Assembly: GCA_023393165.1 (NCBI GenBank)
Contig: JAEWMJ010000008.1
Span: 1-64,000 of the forward strand
Direction of reading: 5' to 3'
From: Bacillota bacterium
GTDB taxonomy: Bacteria > Bacillota > Clostridia > Christensenellales > Christensenellaceae
Length of the DNA: 64,000 bases
Made by a program: the position numbers and the translations under genes. Positions 43,091 through 52,486 of the stretch are shown here, piece after piece; position 1 is the first letter of the stretch; each line of letters opens with the position of its first letter. A model generated the notes under the pieces. That model was not told the origin of the DNA. It ran no database searches and saw only the letters and a list, made by a program, of their open reading frames with translations.

Positions 43091-44527
43091 TTAATCCCTT
43101 TCGATGTCTTCCGTTTCCCCGGACAACGCCTTTTTTTCTTCCCGGTTCTCTATCATGCCTACCTTTACTTCCACAATGTTTCCGCCGACATAGGCAATAT
43201 AGGGCTCCATTGCGCCCATTCTCTTTAAGAGGACAAATATTTCGTTTTTTACGTCGTCAGGCTGATCGGCGTTTAAAATATAACTTCGGAGTTTATCTTC
43301 AGCCTTTTTATCCCCAAACCCCGCTATGATTTCGGCTACCGCGCGTTTGATGAAAAGATCGCCAAACTCGAGCCCCCATGTGAGCATGGATTCAAACCGT
43401 TCCCCTGCATGCCAAAGATTTTCAATCTCTTCCTTATCCCGCATCAGGCATTCATTGATATACCGGATGCGCTTTTTTGCCTCATTGAAAGGCACCTGGT
43501 AAGTGTAGGCAAGAACATCCGGCACTTTTTTGCCGTCCAGCATTTCTTTCACGAAACCGCAGTAATAAGGCGCGACCGTATTTTGCGGATTGATTTTAAT
43601 GATATCTGCAAAATATCCGATCGCTTCCCGGAACCGGCCCAGATTATAGCAGGCAAGGCCCGCGTAAAACATTGCCTTTTCGTCGTAAGGACGGTATTGC
43701 AGCAGCTTTTTTAAAAATAAAATGACTTTTTCATGCCGCTTCAGTTCACAGAAAGTTACTGCAATTTTATACAGATCGTCAGGATTTTCGGTTTTGATCG
43801 CCTGTATCTTTTCAGCATACTTTTCGCAGTTCAATTCATCGCTTTTCTCATTGTAAAAAAGCACCATGTTGCAGTTTGCATGCACGTTGCCCGGATCGAT
43901 TTTCAAAACTTCCAGTGTGATCTCTATCGCTTTGTCTATCTGCTTGTCGCAGTAGTAGGAAAGCGCGAGATTGTTTTTTACAAAAACCATGGATACGCTG
44001 TCCGCATCCACAGACGCGAGAATGCGTATAGCCTCCGAGTATTCGCCCATGTCCAGTTTGCGTTTTCCTTCGCCTGCAAGATCATAACTCCTCTTGCGGG
44101 AAACATCTTCGAACACGGTTTCCTCAAATTCGTCGATATCTTCCATGAAGTTCAGAAATTCTTCCACTTCCTCCTTGAATTCTCCGTCCGGTTCTATTTT
44201 AATATATTGCTCAAAGCTTTGTTTTGCCTTTTCAAAATCATTCAAACCGATAAAGTTGCAGCCGATCCCAAAATAACATTCGGGATCGAGATAGCGCGAA
44301 AACTTTAAGAGTTCAAATAATATGGCGTTGGATTCTTCAAACCGGTTGATATCTGTCAAGGCTTCCGCAAGCGCAAGTTTATACTCCTGGTTTCCGGGAT
44401 CTTTCTGCACCGCCTTTCTGAGAAGGGGCAAAGCGCCTATATAATCTGCATTATCCAGGAATCTTTCCGCCGATTCAAAATAAAAGCCGGCCGGCCTCTC
44501 AAAATCCAGGACCTTTCTTTCAGTCAT
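43091..44527 (-). CDS. Tetratricopeptide-repeat protein
   Basis: The 478-residue, acidic soluble protein has about seven TPR-like helical pairs: ALPLLRKAVQKDPGNQEYKLA, AKQSFEQYIKIEPDG, AIEITLEVLKIDPGNVHA, AIGYFADIIKINPQN. There is no signal or membrane helix. The C-terminal 120 residues lack obvious repeats. It overlaps the hslO end by 4 bp and precedes the rRNA methyltransferase gene, so it is in the housekeeping operon. The partner is unknown. Confidence 0.78.
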   Translation of the reverse strand: MTERKVLDFERPAGFYFESAERFLDNADYIGALPLLRKAVQKDPGNQEYKLALAEALTDINRFEESNAILFELLKFSRYLDPECYFGIGCNFIGLNDFEKAKQSFEQYIKIEPDGEFKEEVEEFLNFMEDIDEFEETVFEDVSRKRSYDLAGEGKRKLDMGEYSEAIRILASVDADSVSMVFVKNNLALSYYCDKQIDKAIEITLEVLKIDPGNVHANCNMVLFYNEKSDELNCEKYAEKIQAIKTENPDDLYKIAVTFCELKRHEKVILFLKKLLQYRPYDEKAMFYAGLACYNLGRFREAIGYFADIIKINPQNTVAPYYCGFVKEMLDGKKVPDVLAYTYQVPFNEAKKRIRYINECLMRDKEEIENLWHAGERFESMLTWGLEFGDLFIKRAVAEIIAGFGDKKAEDKLRSYILNADQPDDVKNEIFVLLKRMGAMEPYIAYVGGNIVEVKVGMIENREEKKALSGETEDIERD

Positions 44528-45408
44528 TCTTTTAACTCCATTGCTTTTTCTATTATCATATTCAAATCCTGCTCGTTTAAGTTATACTCTTTGTTGCAAA
44601 ACCTGCAGGTTATCTGTGCGCCCTTGTCTTTTTCAAGCATATCCCTGAGTTCAGTTGTGCCAAGGGCAAGAAGCATCCCGGTGATTCTGTCGAGGCTGCA
44701 GTCGCAAACGTATACGGGTTTGTCTTCTCTTAACACCTTTACATCCATTCCGGAAAAGATCCGCATGACCTCCTGCTCCGGCGTGTACTGCATAAGGTGC
44801 AGCGCGTAATTTTTTATATCCCAGAGCCTTGATTCTATATCGGAGAGCGTTTTTTCACTGCATCCCGGCATGGGTGCGATAATGATCCCGCCTGCGTTTA
44901 AAACCGTAAGGTCCTGTTCCACCCATGTGTTCAGATAAACAATGGATGGCTGCTGCTCGGACTGCAGCATATAATACGCAATATCTTCCGCTATTTCACC
45001 CGTCTGAATAGGAGTTTTTCCAATATAGGGATCTTTTAACCCCTGATCGCGTATCACGGTAACCAGCCCGTTTTTTCCAACCGCCCCGGCAATATCGAGG
45101 CTTCCGTTCTCCGAAGGCGGAATATTCACCTGAGGGTTCGCAATATAACCCTTAATGTGCAATTCGGCGTCCCCTACCGCCATAATGGTGCCTGCCGGGC
45201 CGCCGCCGTTGATGCTCAATGTTATTCTGTCACGTTTTGTTTTGAGCATGGCGCTCATGAGCGTGCATCCCGCAAGCGTCCGCCCCAGAGCCATGGTGGC
45301 AATAGGCCAGGCGCCATGCGTTTTGCGGGCTTCTTCCGCCATTTGTGATATATCGCACGCGTATACCGCGGCTTCTCCGTTCAGCAGCGCATGTATCAAT
45401 GTGTCCAT
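44524..45408 (-). CDS. hslO: Redox-regulated chaperone Hsp33
   Basis: The 294-residue protein has the Hsp33 core and the C-terminal redox switch zinc site with C235xC237 and C268xxC271 (VCDCSLDR and CRFCNKEY). On oxidation these cysteines release zinc, form disulfides and activate the holdase. It lies between a methyltransferase and a TPR gene in one leftward operon. Confidence 0.92.
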   Translation of the reverse strand: MDTLIHALLNGEAAVYACDISQMAEEARKTHGAWPIATMALGRTLAGCTLMSAMLKTKRDRITLSINGGGPAGTIMAVGDAELHIKGYIANPQVNIPPSENGSLDIAGAVGKNGLVTVIRDQGLKDPYIGKTPIQTGEIAEDIAYYMLQSEQQPSIVYLNTWVEQDLTVLNAGGIIIAPMPGCSEKTLSDIESRLWDIKNYALHLMQYTPEQEVMRIFSGMDVKVLREDKPVYVCDCSLDRITGMLLALGTTELRDMLEKDKGAQITCRFCNKEYNLNEQDLNMIIEKAMELKE

Positions 45409-45415
45409 TTATTTT

Positions 45416-46153
45416 TTACCGAACAGCTACAAACTGTATCCTTTCGTCTTCCTCAGTCGCCTCATCCGCCGTCAAAAAAGACAAACTTTGAATATGCGAG
45501 AATCCCGTTTCCCTCAGCATTTGAACAACGTCCTCCGTACGGTAGGCTCTTTGCACATGTTCCTCGTCCATCCTGCGGTATAGTTTATCTTCCCGCACAA
45601 ACAAAGTCAAATCCATATGCAGCAGGTCGCCCGATATCTGGTTGCGCCACAGGCATGTTACGACGTCCCCGTCATCATAAAACACATTATTTCCAATGGT
45701 TTCGGTAAGCTTCTTGTATGAACTGATATCGAACAGCAGCATGCCGCCCGGAACCAGGTTTGCGGCGCAAATGGCAAAAAACTGTACCGCGTCCCCTTCC
45801 TCAGCCAGATAGTTGAGACCGTCGCAGGCGGATACGATCGCCGAAACGGGCTTTGGCATGGAAAAATCCCTCATATCGGCGCATACGAAATGGGCCGACA
45901 GCGCATTTTCGCGCAGCTTTTCCTGAGCCGACTGCAGCATCTCTTCCGAAGTGTCCAGCGCCACAACGTCGTATCCCGCCCGCGCCAGAGGCAGCGTGAT
46001 CCTCCCTGTGCCGCATGCCGTTTCCAGAATGCGGGCCGGCGGCAAGACCCCGCCTTTTTTCAGTAATCCGCAGAGGTACGAAGCCCATTTTTCACCGTCT
46101 GAGTCGTACATCAGCGAATCATACACTTCCGCTAAAAACCTATAACTATCCAA
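45416..46153 (-). CDS. Class I SAM-dependent methyltransferase
   Basis: The start is TTG at 46153 with AAGGGTG seven bases upstream, overlapping the amidohydrolase end by 8 bp. The 245-residue protein has the SAM-binding motif ILETACGTGRITLPLA, then VALDTSEEML and CADMRDF. A DUF-type C-terminal beta part with MDEEHVQRAYRTEDVVQML follows. It is of the Methyltransf_25/YqeM-like group. The substrate is unknown. Confidence 0.82.
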   Translation of the reverse strand: MDSYRFLAEVYDSLMYDSDGEKWASYLCGLLKKGGVLPPARILETACGTGRITLPLARAGYDVVALDTSEEMLQSAQEKLRENALSAHFVCADMRDFSMPKPVSAIVSACDGLNYLAEEGDAVQFFAICAANLVPGGMLLFDISSYKKLTETIGNNVFYDDGDVVTCLWRNQISGDLLHMDLTLFVREDKLYRRMDEEHVQRAYRTEDVVQMLRETGFSHIQSLSFLTADEATEEDERIQFVAVR

Positions 46154-47276
46154 TATCGCACACCCTTACATAATATTCCAAAGCACAGTTTAATATAGTT
46201 TCATCAAAATCGAATTTATCTGAATGAAGGGGCTCGCCGCCCGTTCCAATAAATGCAAATAATCCTTTCGTTTCTTTTGCGAAAAACGCAAAGTCTTCGG
46301 ACATCATAAACGCGGGTGTCTTAAATATATCTTCATCCTCAAATCTTTTGGATGCACGCTCATACAATTCGGCTGAATTTATGAGCGCAGGGTACGCCAT
46401 TGTTTCAAAATACTCGCTTTGCGTCCCAAAAGATTTATCTATACCTTCCATTATTTCAATTATTCTGGATTTTATGCCTTGCGCCACGTCGTCGTCAAAG
46501 CTCCGGACGGTGCCCTCGATAAGCGCCTCTCCGCACACAATATTGCGCGCGTCCCCTGCCTGCATCCTGCCAATGTTCAGGACCGCGGGCGAAGTGGGAT
46601 CAATATTGCGGGATAATATGCTGTTTGCCTGGGTCACAAAATGGGCGGCGGCTAAAAGCGCGTCCCGTCCGCAGTGGGGCGCCGCGCCGTGGGCGGTCTT
46701 CCCCGTTATCCGGATGTTCATATCGCACATATTTGCCATGAGCGCACCGGCTTTCAGGCCTATTTTTCCTTTGGGTACGCCCGGCCACAGGTGAATTCCG
46801 TAGATTTCGTCTATATGGGGCTCATTTAACGCCCCTTCGTCTATCATCGGCTTTGCGCCGCCGATGGTCTCCTCAGCCGGCTGAAATAAAAATACAAAAT
46901 TTGTTTTCAGACTGCCCCTTCTGGCCGCAACCAGCTTTGCCATGCAAAGCGCGGCTGCCATATGCCCGTCGTGCCCGCATGCATGCATAAAACCCGCATG
47001 CGTTGAAGCAAAGGGCAATGCGGTTTTTTCCTCAACAGGCAGCGCGTCAATATCCGCGCGGACCGCTATCGTTCGGGAAGCTCCGGCATGAAACACCGCT
47101 TTTACGCCGGTTTTAGCAAGGATAGAAATCGAATCCGGATGAAGCGCAGCCAGGTATTCCCATATAAACTTTGATGTCTTGAATTCCTTAAAGGATTCCT
47201 CGGGAATACGGTGCAATGCGCGCCGCAAGGACACAAGCTCGTTTCCCATTTCTTTTACGCATTCGTGGAGTTCCAT
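46146..47276 (-). CDS. M20-family amidohydrolase (IAA-amino acid/N-acyl hydrolase type)
   Basis: The start MELHECVKEMG is set by GGGAGG six bases upstream; a longer frame lacks such a site. The 376-residue protein has the di-metal peptidase motifs VRADIDALPVEE, HACGHDGHMA, EETIGGAKPMI, TGKTAHGAAPH and the C-terminal MMSEDFAFF. It cleaves N-acyl or amide bonds of small amino-acid conjugates in the cytoplasm. N-acetyl-diaminopimelate deacetylase (DapL type) is a possible role, given the divergent lysine genes, but is unproved. Confidence 0.85.
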   Translation of the reverse strand: MELHECVKEMGNELVSLRRALHRIPEESFKEFKTSKFIWEYLAALHPDSISILAKTGVKAVFHAGASRTIAVRADIDALPVEEKTALPFASTHAGFMHACGHDGHMAAALCMAKLVAARRGSLKTNFVFLFQPAEETIGGAKPMIDEGALNEPHIDEIYGIHLWPGVPKGKIGLKAGALMANMCDMNIRITGKTAHGAAPHCGRDALLAAAHFVTQANSILSRNIDPTSPAVLNIGRMQAGDARNIVCGEALIEGTVRSFDDDVAQGIKSRIIEIMEGIDKSFGTQSEYFETMAYPALINSAELYERASKRFEDEDIFKTPAFMMSEDFAFFAKETKGLFAFIGTGGEPLHSDKFDFDETILNCALEYYVRVCDIG

Positions 47277-47461
47277 AAAACCCTCCCTATTGTCAATAAT
47301 ACTCCAAAAAGGGGGTTTTTTCAAGCATATGATTGTGAACAATACGTTGCGCAGGCGGGCGGAATAAGGCATTTATGAAAGGAAAACCCCAAAGGTTCTC
47401 AGGGATGCGGGATGTGCATACAATATAGAAACCGCGCTCGGCCTTAGAGTTAGAAAAGTGT

Positions 47462-47490
47462 TTGCGCGTATACGCTTTACATGCTATAAT
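47462..47490 (+). promoter_or_regulatory. asd-dap operon promoter
   Basis: TTGCGC (47462-47467), 17 bp and TATAAT (47485-47490) with an extended TGC in front form a good promoter 74 bp upstream of asd. I found no lysine riboswitch or T-box in the 47277-47563 gap. Confidence 0.6.
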
Positions 47491-47563
47491 GTTTCATGAA
47501 AAATTATAATGTTATAAAACAGCGCAAATGCTGTTATTTGTTTATAAATAATGGAGGAAAAAC

Positions 47564-48568
47564 ATGAAGAAGTACAACGTAGCGGTCGTAGGCGCAACAG
47601 GCATGGTAGGCCGTAAGTTTCTGCAGGTTCTTGAAGAGAGGCAGCTCCCGGTAAACGAATATTTTCTGATGGCTTCAGCGAGAAGCGCCGGCAAAAAGAT
47701 AGAGTTTATGGGAAAAGAATATACCGTTGAAGAATTGAACGAAAACAGCTTTGCGGGCCGCGGCATCGACATCGCCCTGTTTTCGGCGGGCGCCGGAACG
47801 AGCATTAAATATGCTCCCATCGCTGCGCAGGCCGGTACGCTGGTAATCGATAACTCGAGCGCATGGCGTATGGACGATACCATTCCGCTGGTGGTGCCCG
47901 AAGTCAATCCGCAGGATATCGCATGGAACCACGGGATTATTGCAAACCCCAACTGTTCCACGATCCAGGCGGTGGTGGCATTAAAACCGCTGCATGATAA
48001 ATATAAAATCAAACGCGTGATTTATTCCACATACCAGGCGGTTTCGGGCGCGGGCCTGGGCGGTTACCGTGATCTTGAAAACGGCGTCGCCGGCGATCCG
48101 CCCAAAAAATTCCCCTATCCGATTTTCGGCAATGTGCTCCCGCATATCGACGTGTTCGAAGAAAGCGGCTACACCAAAGAAGAAATCAAGATGGTCAAGG
48201 AAACGCAAAAGATATTGGGCGATAAATCAATCAAAGTTACGGCAACGACGGTTCGCGTTCCGGTTTACCATGGACACAGCGAAAGCATCAATCTTGAGTT
48301 TGAAAAACCCTACGATCTCGCCGAGCTGAAAGAAGACCTCCGCAACGCAAAAGGCGTTATCGTCTTGGACGATCCATCCAAGAACGAATACCCCATGCCG
48401 CTTTTACTGGCTGGACGGGACGAAGTGTTCGTGGGGCGCATCCGCAGGGATGATACGGTGGAAAGCGGCCTGAATATTTGGGTTGTAGCGGATAATCTGC
48501 GTAAAGGCGCCGCGACTAACGCGGTGCAGATCGCCCAGGAATGGATCCGCATGCAGGAAAGTAAATAG
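47564..48568 (+). CDS. asd: Aspartate-semialdehyde dehydrogenase
   Basis: The 334-residue protein has the NADP-binding start VAVVGATGMVGRKFLQVLEE and the catalytic cysteine in IIANPNCSTIQAVVAL. VSGAGLGG and VRVPVYHGHSESINLEF are also typical of the Gram-positive Asd group. It reduces aspartyl phosphate to aspartate semialdehyde, the branch point to lysine/diaminopimelate, threonine and methionine. It is first in a plus-strand series with dapA and dapB. Confidence 0.93.
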   Translation: MKKYNVAVVGATGMVGRKFLQVLEERQLPVNEYFLMASARSAGKKIEFMGKEYTVEELNENSFAGRGIDIALFSAGAGTSIKYAPIAAQAGTLVIDNSSAWRMDDTIPLVVPEVNPQDIAWNHGIIANPNCSTIQAVVALKPLHDKYKIKRVIYSTYQAVSGAGLGGYRDLENGVAGDPPKKFPYPIFGNVLPHIDVFEESGYTKEEIKMVKETQKILGDKSIKVTATTVRVPVYHGHSESINLEFEKPYDLAELKEDLRNAKGVIVLDDPSKNEYPMPLLLAGRDEVFVGRIRRDDTVESGLNIWVVADNLRKGAATNAVQIAQEWIRMQESK

Positions 48569-48702
48569 AACCGCCCTTTAAAGTTTTCGGCTTTTTTTGG
48601 AAACCTATAAATTTCCTAAAAAAGTCTTTGACTTTTTGGGAAAGCTGAGATTAAATATTTATGCAAAATAATCTATAAATATTCATAAAGGCGGGTTGGT
48701 TT

Positions 48703-49578
48703 ATGATATTCAAGGGATCCTGTGTTGCGCTTGCAACACCTTTCAGCCAAAGCGGAATAAATTTTGATGCGTTTGAAAAACTGCTGGAGTTCCAGATTAA
48801 AGAACAAACGGACGCACTGCTTGTATGCGGTACTACCGGCGAACCTTCCACAATGACGTCGGAGGAAAAACGGCAGGCTATTGATTTTGTTGTGAAAACC
48901 GCTGCCGGGCGCGTGCCGGTTATCGCCGGCGTCGGCGGCAACAACACCCAAAATTGTGTGGAATGGGCCAAAATCGCATGTTCGCTGGGGACTGACGCTC
49001 TTCTTGCGGTCACACCCTATTACAACAAATGCAGCGAAGCAGGATTGATTGCGCATTTCAGCGCTATTGCGGATGCAAGCGAAAAGCCGGTTGTACTTTA
49101 CAGCGTACAGGCCCGTACTTGCGTGAATATCACCCCAAAGGCTGCGCAAACGCTGGCCGAACATCCGAAAATTGCAGCCATCAAGGAAGCGAGCGGCAAT
49201 ATTTCGCAGATCGCGGAGATCGCGCGGCTGACCCGCGGCAAAATGGATATATACTCGGGCAACGACGACCAGATACAGCCGATACTATCCCTCGGAGGAA
49301 TTGGCGTAATTTCCGTGCTGGCCAACGTGATGCCCCGCTATACGCATGACCTTGTCATTGAGTATTTGAACGGCAACCCGGCAAAGGCATGCGAAATGCA
49401 GCTGAACGTGCTGCCCATGGTATCCGCGCTGTTCCGCGAGGTAAACCCCATTCCGGTAAAAACAGCGCTGCGCCTTATGGGCTATGATATGGGCGAACTG
49501 CGTCTGCCCCTCTGCGACATGGCGGATGCTAATCTCGCATTTTTAAAAGAGCAGCTTTCACTGTTCGGCCTGATATAA
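48703..49578 (+). CDS. dapA: 4-hydroxy-tetrahydrodipicolinate synthase
   Basis: The 291-residue TIM-barrel protein has GTTGEPSTMTSEE, VTPYYNKCSEAGLIAHF, LYSVQARTCVNI (with Ser in the usual Asn-Val position) and the Schiff-base lysine in IAAIKEASGNISQ. It condenses pyruvate with aspartate semialdehyde. It lies 134 bp after asd and 10 bp before dapB. Confidence 0.92.
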   Translation: MIFKGSCVALATPFSQSGINFDAFEKLLEFQIKEQTDALLVCGTTGEPSTMTSEEKRQAIDFVVKTAAGRVPVIAGVGGNNTQNCVEWAKIACSLGTDALLAVTPYYNKCSEAGLIAHFSAIADASEKPVVLYSVQARTCVNITPKAAQTLAEHPKIAAIKEASGNISQIAEIARLTRGKMDIYSGNDDQIQPILSLGGIGVISVLANVMPRYTHDLVIEYLNGNPAKACEMQLNVLPMVSALFREVNPIPVKTALRLMGYDMGELRLPLCDMADANLAFLKEQLSLFGLI

Positions 49579-49588
49579 GGAGAAACTC

Positions 49589-50809
49589 ATGATAAAAATA
49601 TTGATATATGGAACATCCGGACGTTTGGGTCAGGTTGTTTGCGACTGCATTTCAAAAGCCGATGACATGGTGGTTACCGCAGGCGTGGACAAGTATCTTC
49701 CCGAACAGGCAAACCTGTTTTCGGTCTACAAGGATATCAACGACGTGATCGAAACGGTTGACATTATTATCGATTTTTCCAGGCCGGAATCCATATCGGC
49801 AATCCTGCCCTTTGCGAAGCAGAAAAAATGCGGCGTTGTGATCGGCACGACAGGCCACACGCCCGAACAGAAAAAAATAATTGCCGAATACGCAAACAGC
49901 ATTCCTGTTTTTTTTGCTGCAAACATGTCCCTTGGAGTGAATCTGCAGATAGAACTGATCCGAAAAGCTGCGGAATTTTTAGGCGACGCATATGACATTG
50001 AAATCATCGAAAAGCATCATAATATAAAGGTGGATTCTCCCAGCGGCACGGCGCTTGCGCTTGCCGACGAACTGAATCATGTGTTTTTAAACTCAAAGGA
50101 ATTCGTTTACGGCCGCACTCCATTGTCCGGCCGGCGGGAGAAAAAGGAAATAGGCATTCACGCGGTCCGCGGCGGCACGCTGGTAGGAGAGCACGAAGTA
50201 CTGTTCCTTGGAAACGACGAGGTGCTTTCCGTGCACCATCAGGCGCTGTCCAAGCAGGTATTCGCGGTGGGAGCGGTCCGTGCGGCAAGATATATTTCGG
50301 GCAAGCTTCCGGGACTTTATTCCATGACGGATATGATAGCCGAGGCCAACACCGTTACCCGTATTTACTCGGACGATAAACAGGCTGTCGTCACCCTGAC
50401 GGATGTACCCGCCATCCCCTCCCATACGGCGGAGATATTCGGCCGTCTGGCCAAGTTTGGCATCAACGTTGATATTATCAACCAGACCATGCCCCAGAGC
50501 GGAAAAGTAAATATTTCTTTTTCCATGCCGCGTAAAGACATCGCTACCGTTCAGGAGATCATCGGCGAGCTTGCCAAAAAATACCCCTCCATCCATCACC
50601 AGATCACGGACTCTGTTACCAAGCTGACGATTGAAGGAATGGGAATGGAACGGCAGAGCGGCGTTGCCGCCAAGCTGTTTGCCGCACTTGCGGCAGCTAA
50701 TATTGATATACTGATTATAACGACGTCTGAAACAAAAATACTGCTTTGCCTGCAAAACAAAGACACCGCAGGCGCGATCCGCGTGATTACCAAGACGTTT
50801 AAACTATAA
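49589..50809 (+). CDS. dapB: 4-hydroxy-tetrahydrodipicolinate reductase fused to a tandem ACT region
   Basis: Residues 1 to about 250 are a complete DapB: NAD(P)-binding YGTSGRLGQVV, IGTTGHTPEQ, AANMSLGVN and the catalytic EKHHNIKVDSPSGTALALA (141-159). Ordinary DapB proteins end here, at about 250 residues. The remaining 150 residues read as two ACT domains like the regulatory half of aspartokinase: VTLTDVPAIPSHTAEIFG...GINVDII (267-297) and KLTIEGMGMERQSGVAAKLF...NIDILIITTSETKI (345-384). No aspartokinase catalytic domain is present. Feedback control of this step by lysine or another amino acid is inferred. The ATG follows AAGGAG, 10 bp after dapA. Confidence 0.88.
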   Translation: MIKILIYGTSGRLGQVVCDCISKADDMVVTAGVDKYLPEQANLFSVYKDINDVIETVDIIIDFSRPESISAILPFAKQKKCGVVIGTTGHTPEQKKIIAEYANSIPVFFAANMSLGVNLQIELIRKAAEFLGDAYDIEIIEKHHNIKVDSPSGTALALADELNHVFLNSKEFVYGRTPLSGRREKKEIGIHAVRGGTLVGEHEVLFLGNDEVLSVHHQALSKQVFAVGAVRAARYISGKLPGLYSMTDMIAEANTVTRIYSDDKQAVVTLTDVPAIPSHTAEIFGRLAKFGINVDIINQTMPQSGKVNISFSMPRKDIATVQEIIGELAKKYPSIHHQITDSVTKLTIEGMGMERQSGVAAKLFAALAAANIDILIITTSETKILLCLQNKDTAGAIRVITKTFKL

Positions 50810-50824
50810 AAGGGGACGTTTAGA

Positions 50825-52204
50825 TTGAAAGAATACGACATTATCATAATCGGCGGAGGTATCAGCGGAATCATGGCCGCATACCGGTTTACCGATAACG
50901 GTAATAATAAAAAAGTTGCGATACTGGAAAAGGGAAACGCTCTTGATAAACGCGTTTGTCCTATCATTACAAAAAAAGTACAGGCGTGTATCAAATGCAA
51001 ATCCTGCGCGATTATGGAAGGTATGGCGGGTGCAGGCGCGTTTTCGGACGGAAAATATGTCATTTCCACCGAATACGGCGGCTGGCTGACCGATTTTCTT
51101 CCGCCCGAAAGAGTAATTGACTATATCGAACAGGCCGACGATCTTCTGGTCGCTTACGGCGCTACCCAAAAACGGTTCATGCCGGACAACGAACTTAAAA
51201 CCCTGTGCCTGCAGCACGATCTGCACATGAGCCAGGCCCAATTGAAGCACCTTGGAACCGATTCGAATTACGATACCATGAAAAAGATGATCGACCATCT
51301 TGAGACCAGATGCGATATTCTGACCAATACCAACGTTACGGACGTTGACGCCAAAACCCATACGGTATACGCGCAATCGCGCGGAGAAACCCAGGAGTTC
51401 AAGGCCCCGCATATTATTTTCGCCGTCGGGCGCTCTGGCAGCCGTTTTTTCTCCGACTGGTGCAAAAAGAACGGGATAGGCCTCAAAAACAACCAGGTGG
51501 ACGTTGGCGTGCGCGTGGAACTTCCCTCCTGCGTATGGGATCATTTTTCCAAAAAGATTTACGAGCCCAAGATCTGGTACCGCAGCAAAACCTACGGCGA
51601 TACCACCCGCATGTTCTGTTTCAACGAGCGGGGCAGCGTGGTAACCGAGAATACGGACGGCGTTCTGACCGTAAACGGGCATTCCTATAAGGACGAATCG
51701 CGTAAAACCGAAAACTCCAACTTTGCGCTTTTGTCCACCATACGTTTTACCGAGCCTTTCCGCGAGCCCATCGAATACGCGCGGCACGTGGCGCTTCTGG
51801 CAAACCTGATCAGCGGCGGCAGCGTGCTGGTGCAGCGGCTTGGCGACCTGATGCGCGGCCGCAGAACGGACAAAGACCGCCTGAAAAAATCAACCACCCG
51901 CCCGACGCTGGACGCGGTGCCCGGCGATCTGAGCCTGTGCATGCCAAAACGGCAGCTTGACAACATTGTGGAAACGCTGAACGCATTAAACGATATCGCG
52001 CCCGGAACAGCCAACCACGACACGCTGCTATACGGCATAGAATGCAAATATTACTCCGCCCGTCCGGAATCCGAAGACTTTGAGCTTGCCGGGCAAAAAA
52101 ATATCTACGCCACCGGCGACGGCGCGGGATTCACCCGCTCCCTCTCCCAGGCTGCGGCAAACGGCCTGTATATTGCGGATAAGATACTTACGGAAAACAA
52201 GTAA
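50825..52204 (+). CDS. COG2509-type FAD-dependent dehydrogenase
   Basis: The TTG start has GGGGA eight bases upstream, 15 bp after dapB. The 459-residue protein opens with the FAD-binding YDIIIIGGGISGIMAAYRF. It has a cysteine motif QACIKCKSCAIMEG (like the CxxCxxC of this family) and a second nucleotide-binding segment IIFAVGRSGSRFF. It ends with IYATGDGAGFTRSLSQAAANG, typical of the NAD(FAD)-utilising dehydrogenases of this COG. The substrate is unknown. Co-transcription with the dap genes is likely. Confidence 0.82.
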   Translation: MKEYDIIIIGGGISGIMAAYRFTDNGNNKKVAILEKGNALDKRVCPIITKKVQACIKCKSCAIMEGMAGAGAFSDGKYVISTEYGGWLTDFLPPERVIDYIEQADDLLVAYGATQKRFMPDNELKTLCLQHDLHMSQAQLKHLGTDSNYDTMKKMIDHLETRCDILTNTNVTDVDAKTHTVYAQSRGETQEFKAPHIIFAVGRSGSRFFSDWCKKNGIGLKNNQVDVGVRVELPSCVWDHFSKKIYEPKIWYRSKTYGDTTRMFCFNERGSVVTENTDGVLTVNGHSYKDESRKTENSNFALLSTIRFTEPFREPIEYARHVALLANLISGGSVLVQRLGDLMRGRRTDKDRLKKSTTRPTLDAVPGDLSLCMPKRQLDNIVETLNALNDIAPGTANHDTLLYGIECKYYSARPESEDFELAGQKNIYATGDGAGFTRSLSQAAANGLYIADKILTENK

Positions 52205-52486
52205 GGATCTCGCCCCAGCCTAAAAAGCAGTAAACGATTGAATTTTTGAATCCAGGCAGGCCGAAATTTGCCTGGATTTTTATAAAGATAAACGATGCAA
52301 TTTATATGGTTCCGATCCGGCTCGCTAAAAACTTGTATATAGGTTTATTTCCGCATAAAAAACATACGGGCATATTTTTATACTTTTGTTGCGTTGTCCA
52401 GAACATCGCGAAAATCAGATACATACTATACATAAAAACGATGTTCACTGACTTTATATTTATAATTTTGGAGAGAAGGTAATAAT

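Noticed and set aside
47277..47563. Lysine riboswitch, T-box or leader peptide upstream of asd
   Set aside because: No conserved riboswitch helix or T-box sequence was recognised. A 17-codon frame at 47374 has a poor ribosome site and no run of Lys codons.
46600..49358. CRISPR arrays or tandem repeats
   Set aside because: No set of regularly spaced direct repeats was seen here or elsewhere in the window.
50093..50755. 220-codon minus-strand frame opposite dapB
   Set aside because: It is antisense to well-supported DapB/ACT sequence and has no recognisable motif.
50804..51787. 327-codon minus-strand frame opposite the COG2509 gene
   Set aside because: It is fully antisense to a gene with clear FAD motifs, lacks family motifs itself, and is a by-product of codon bias in the sense gene.
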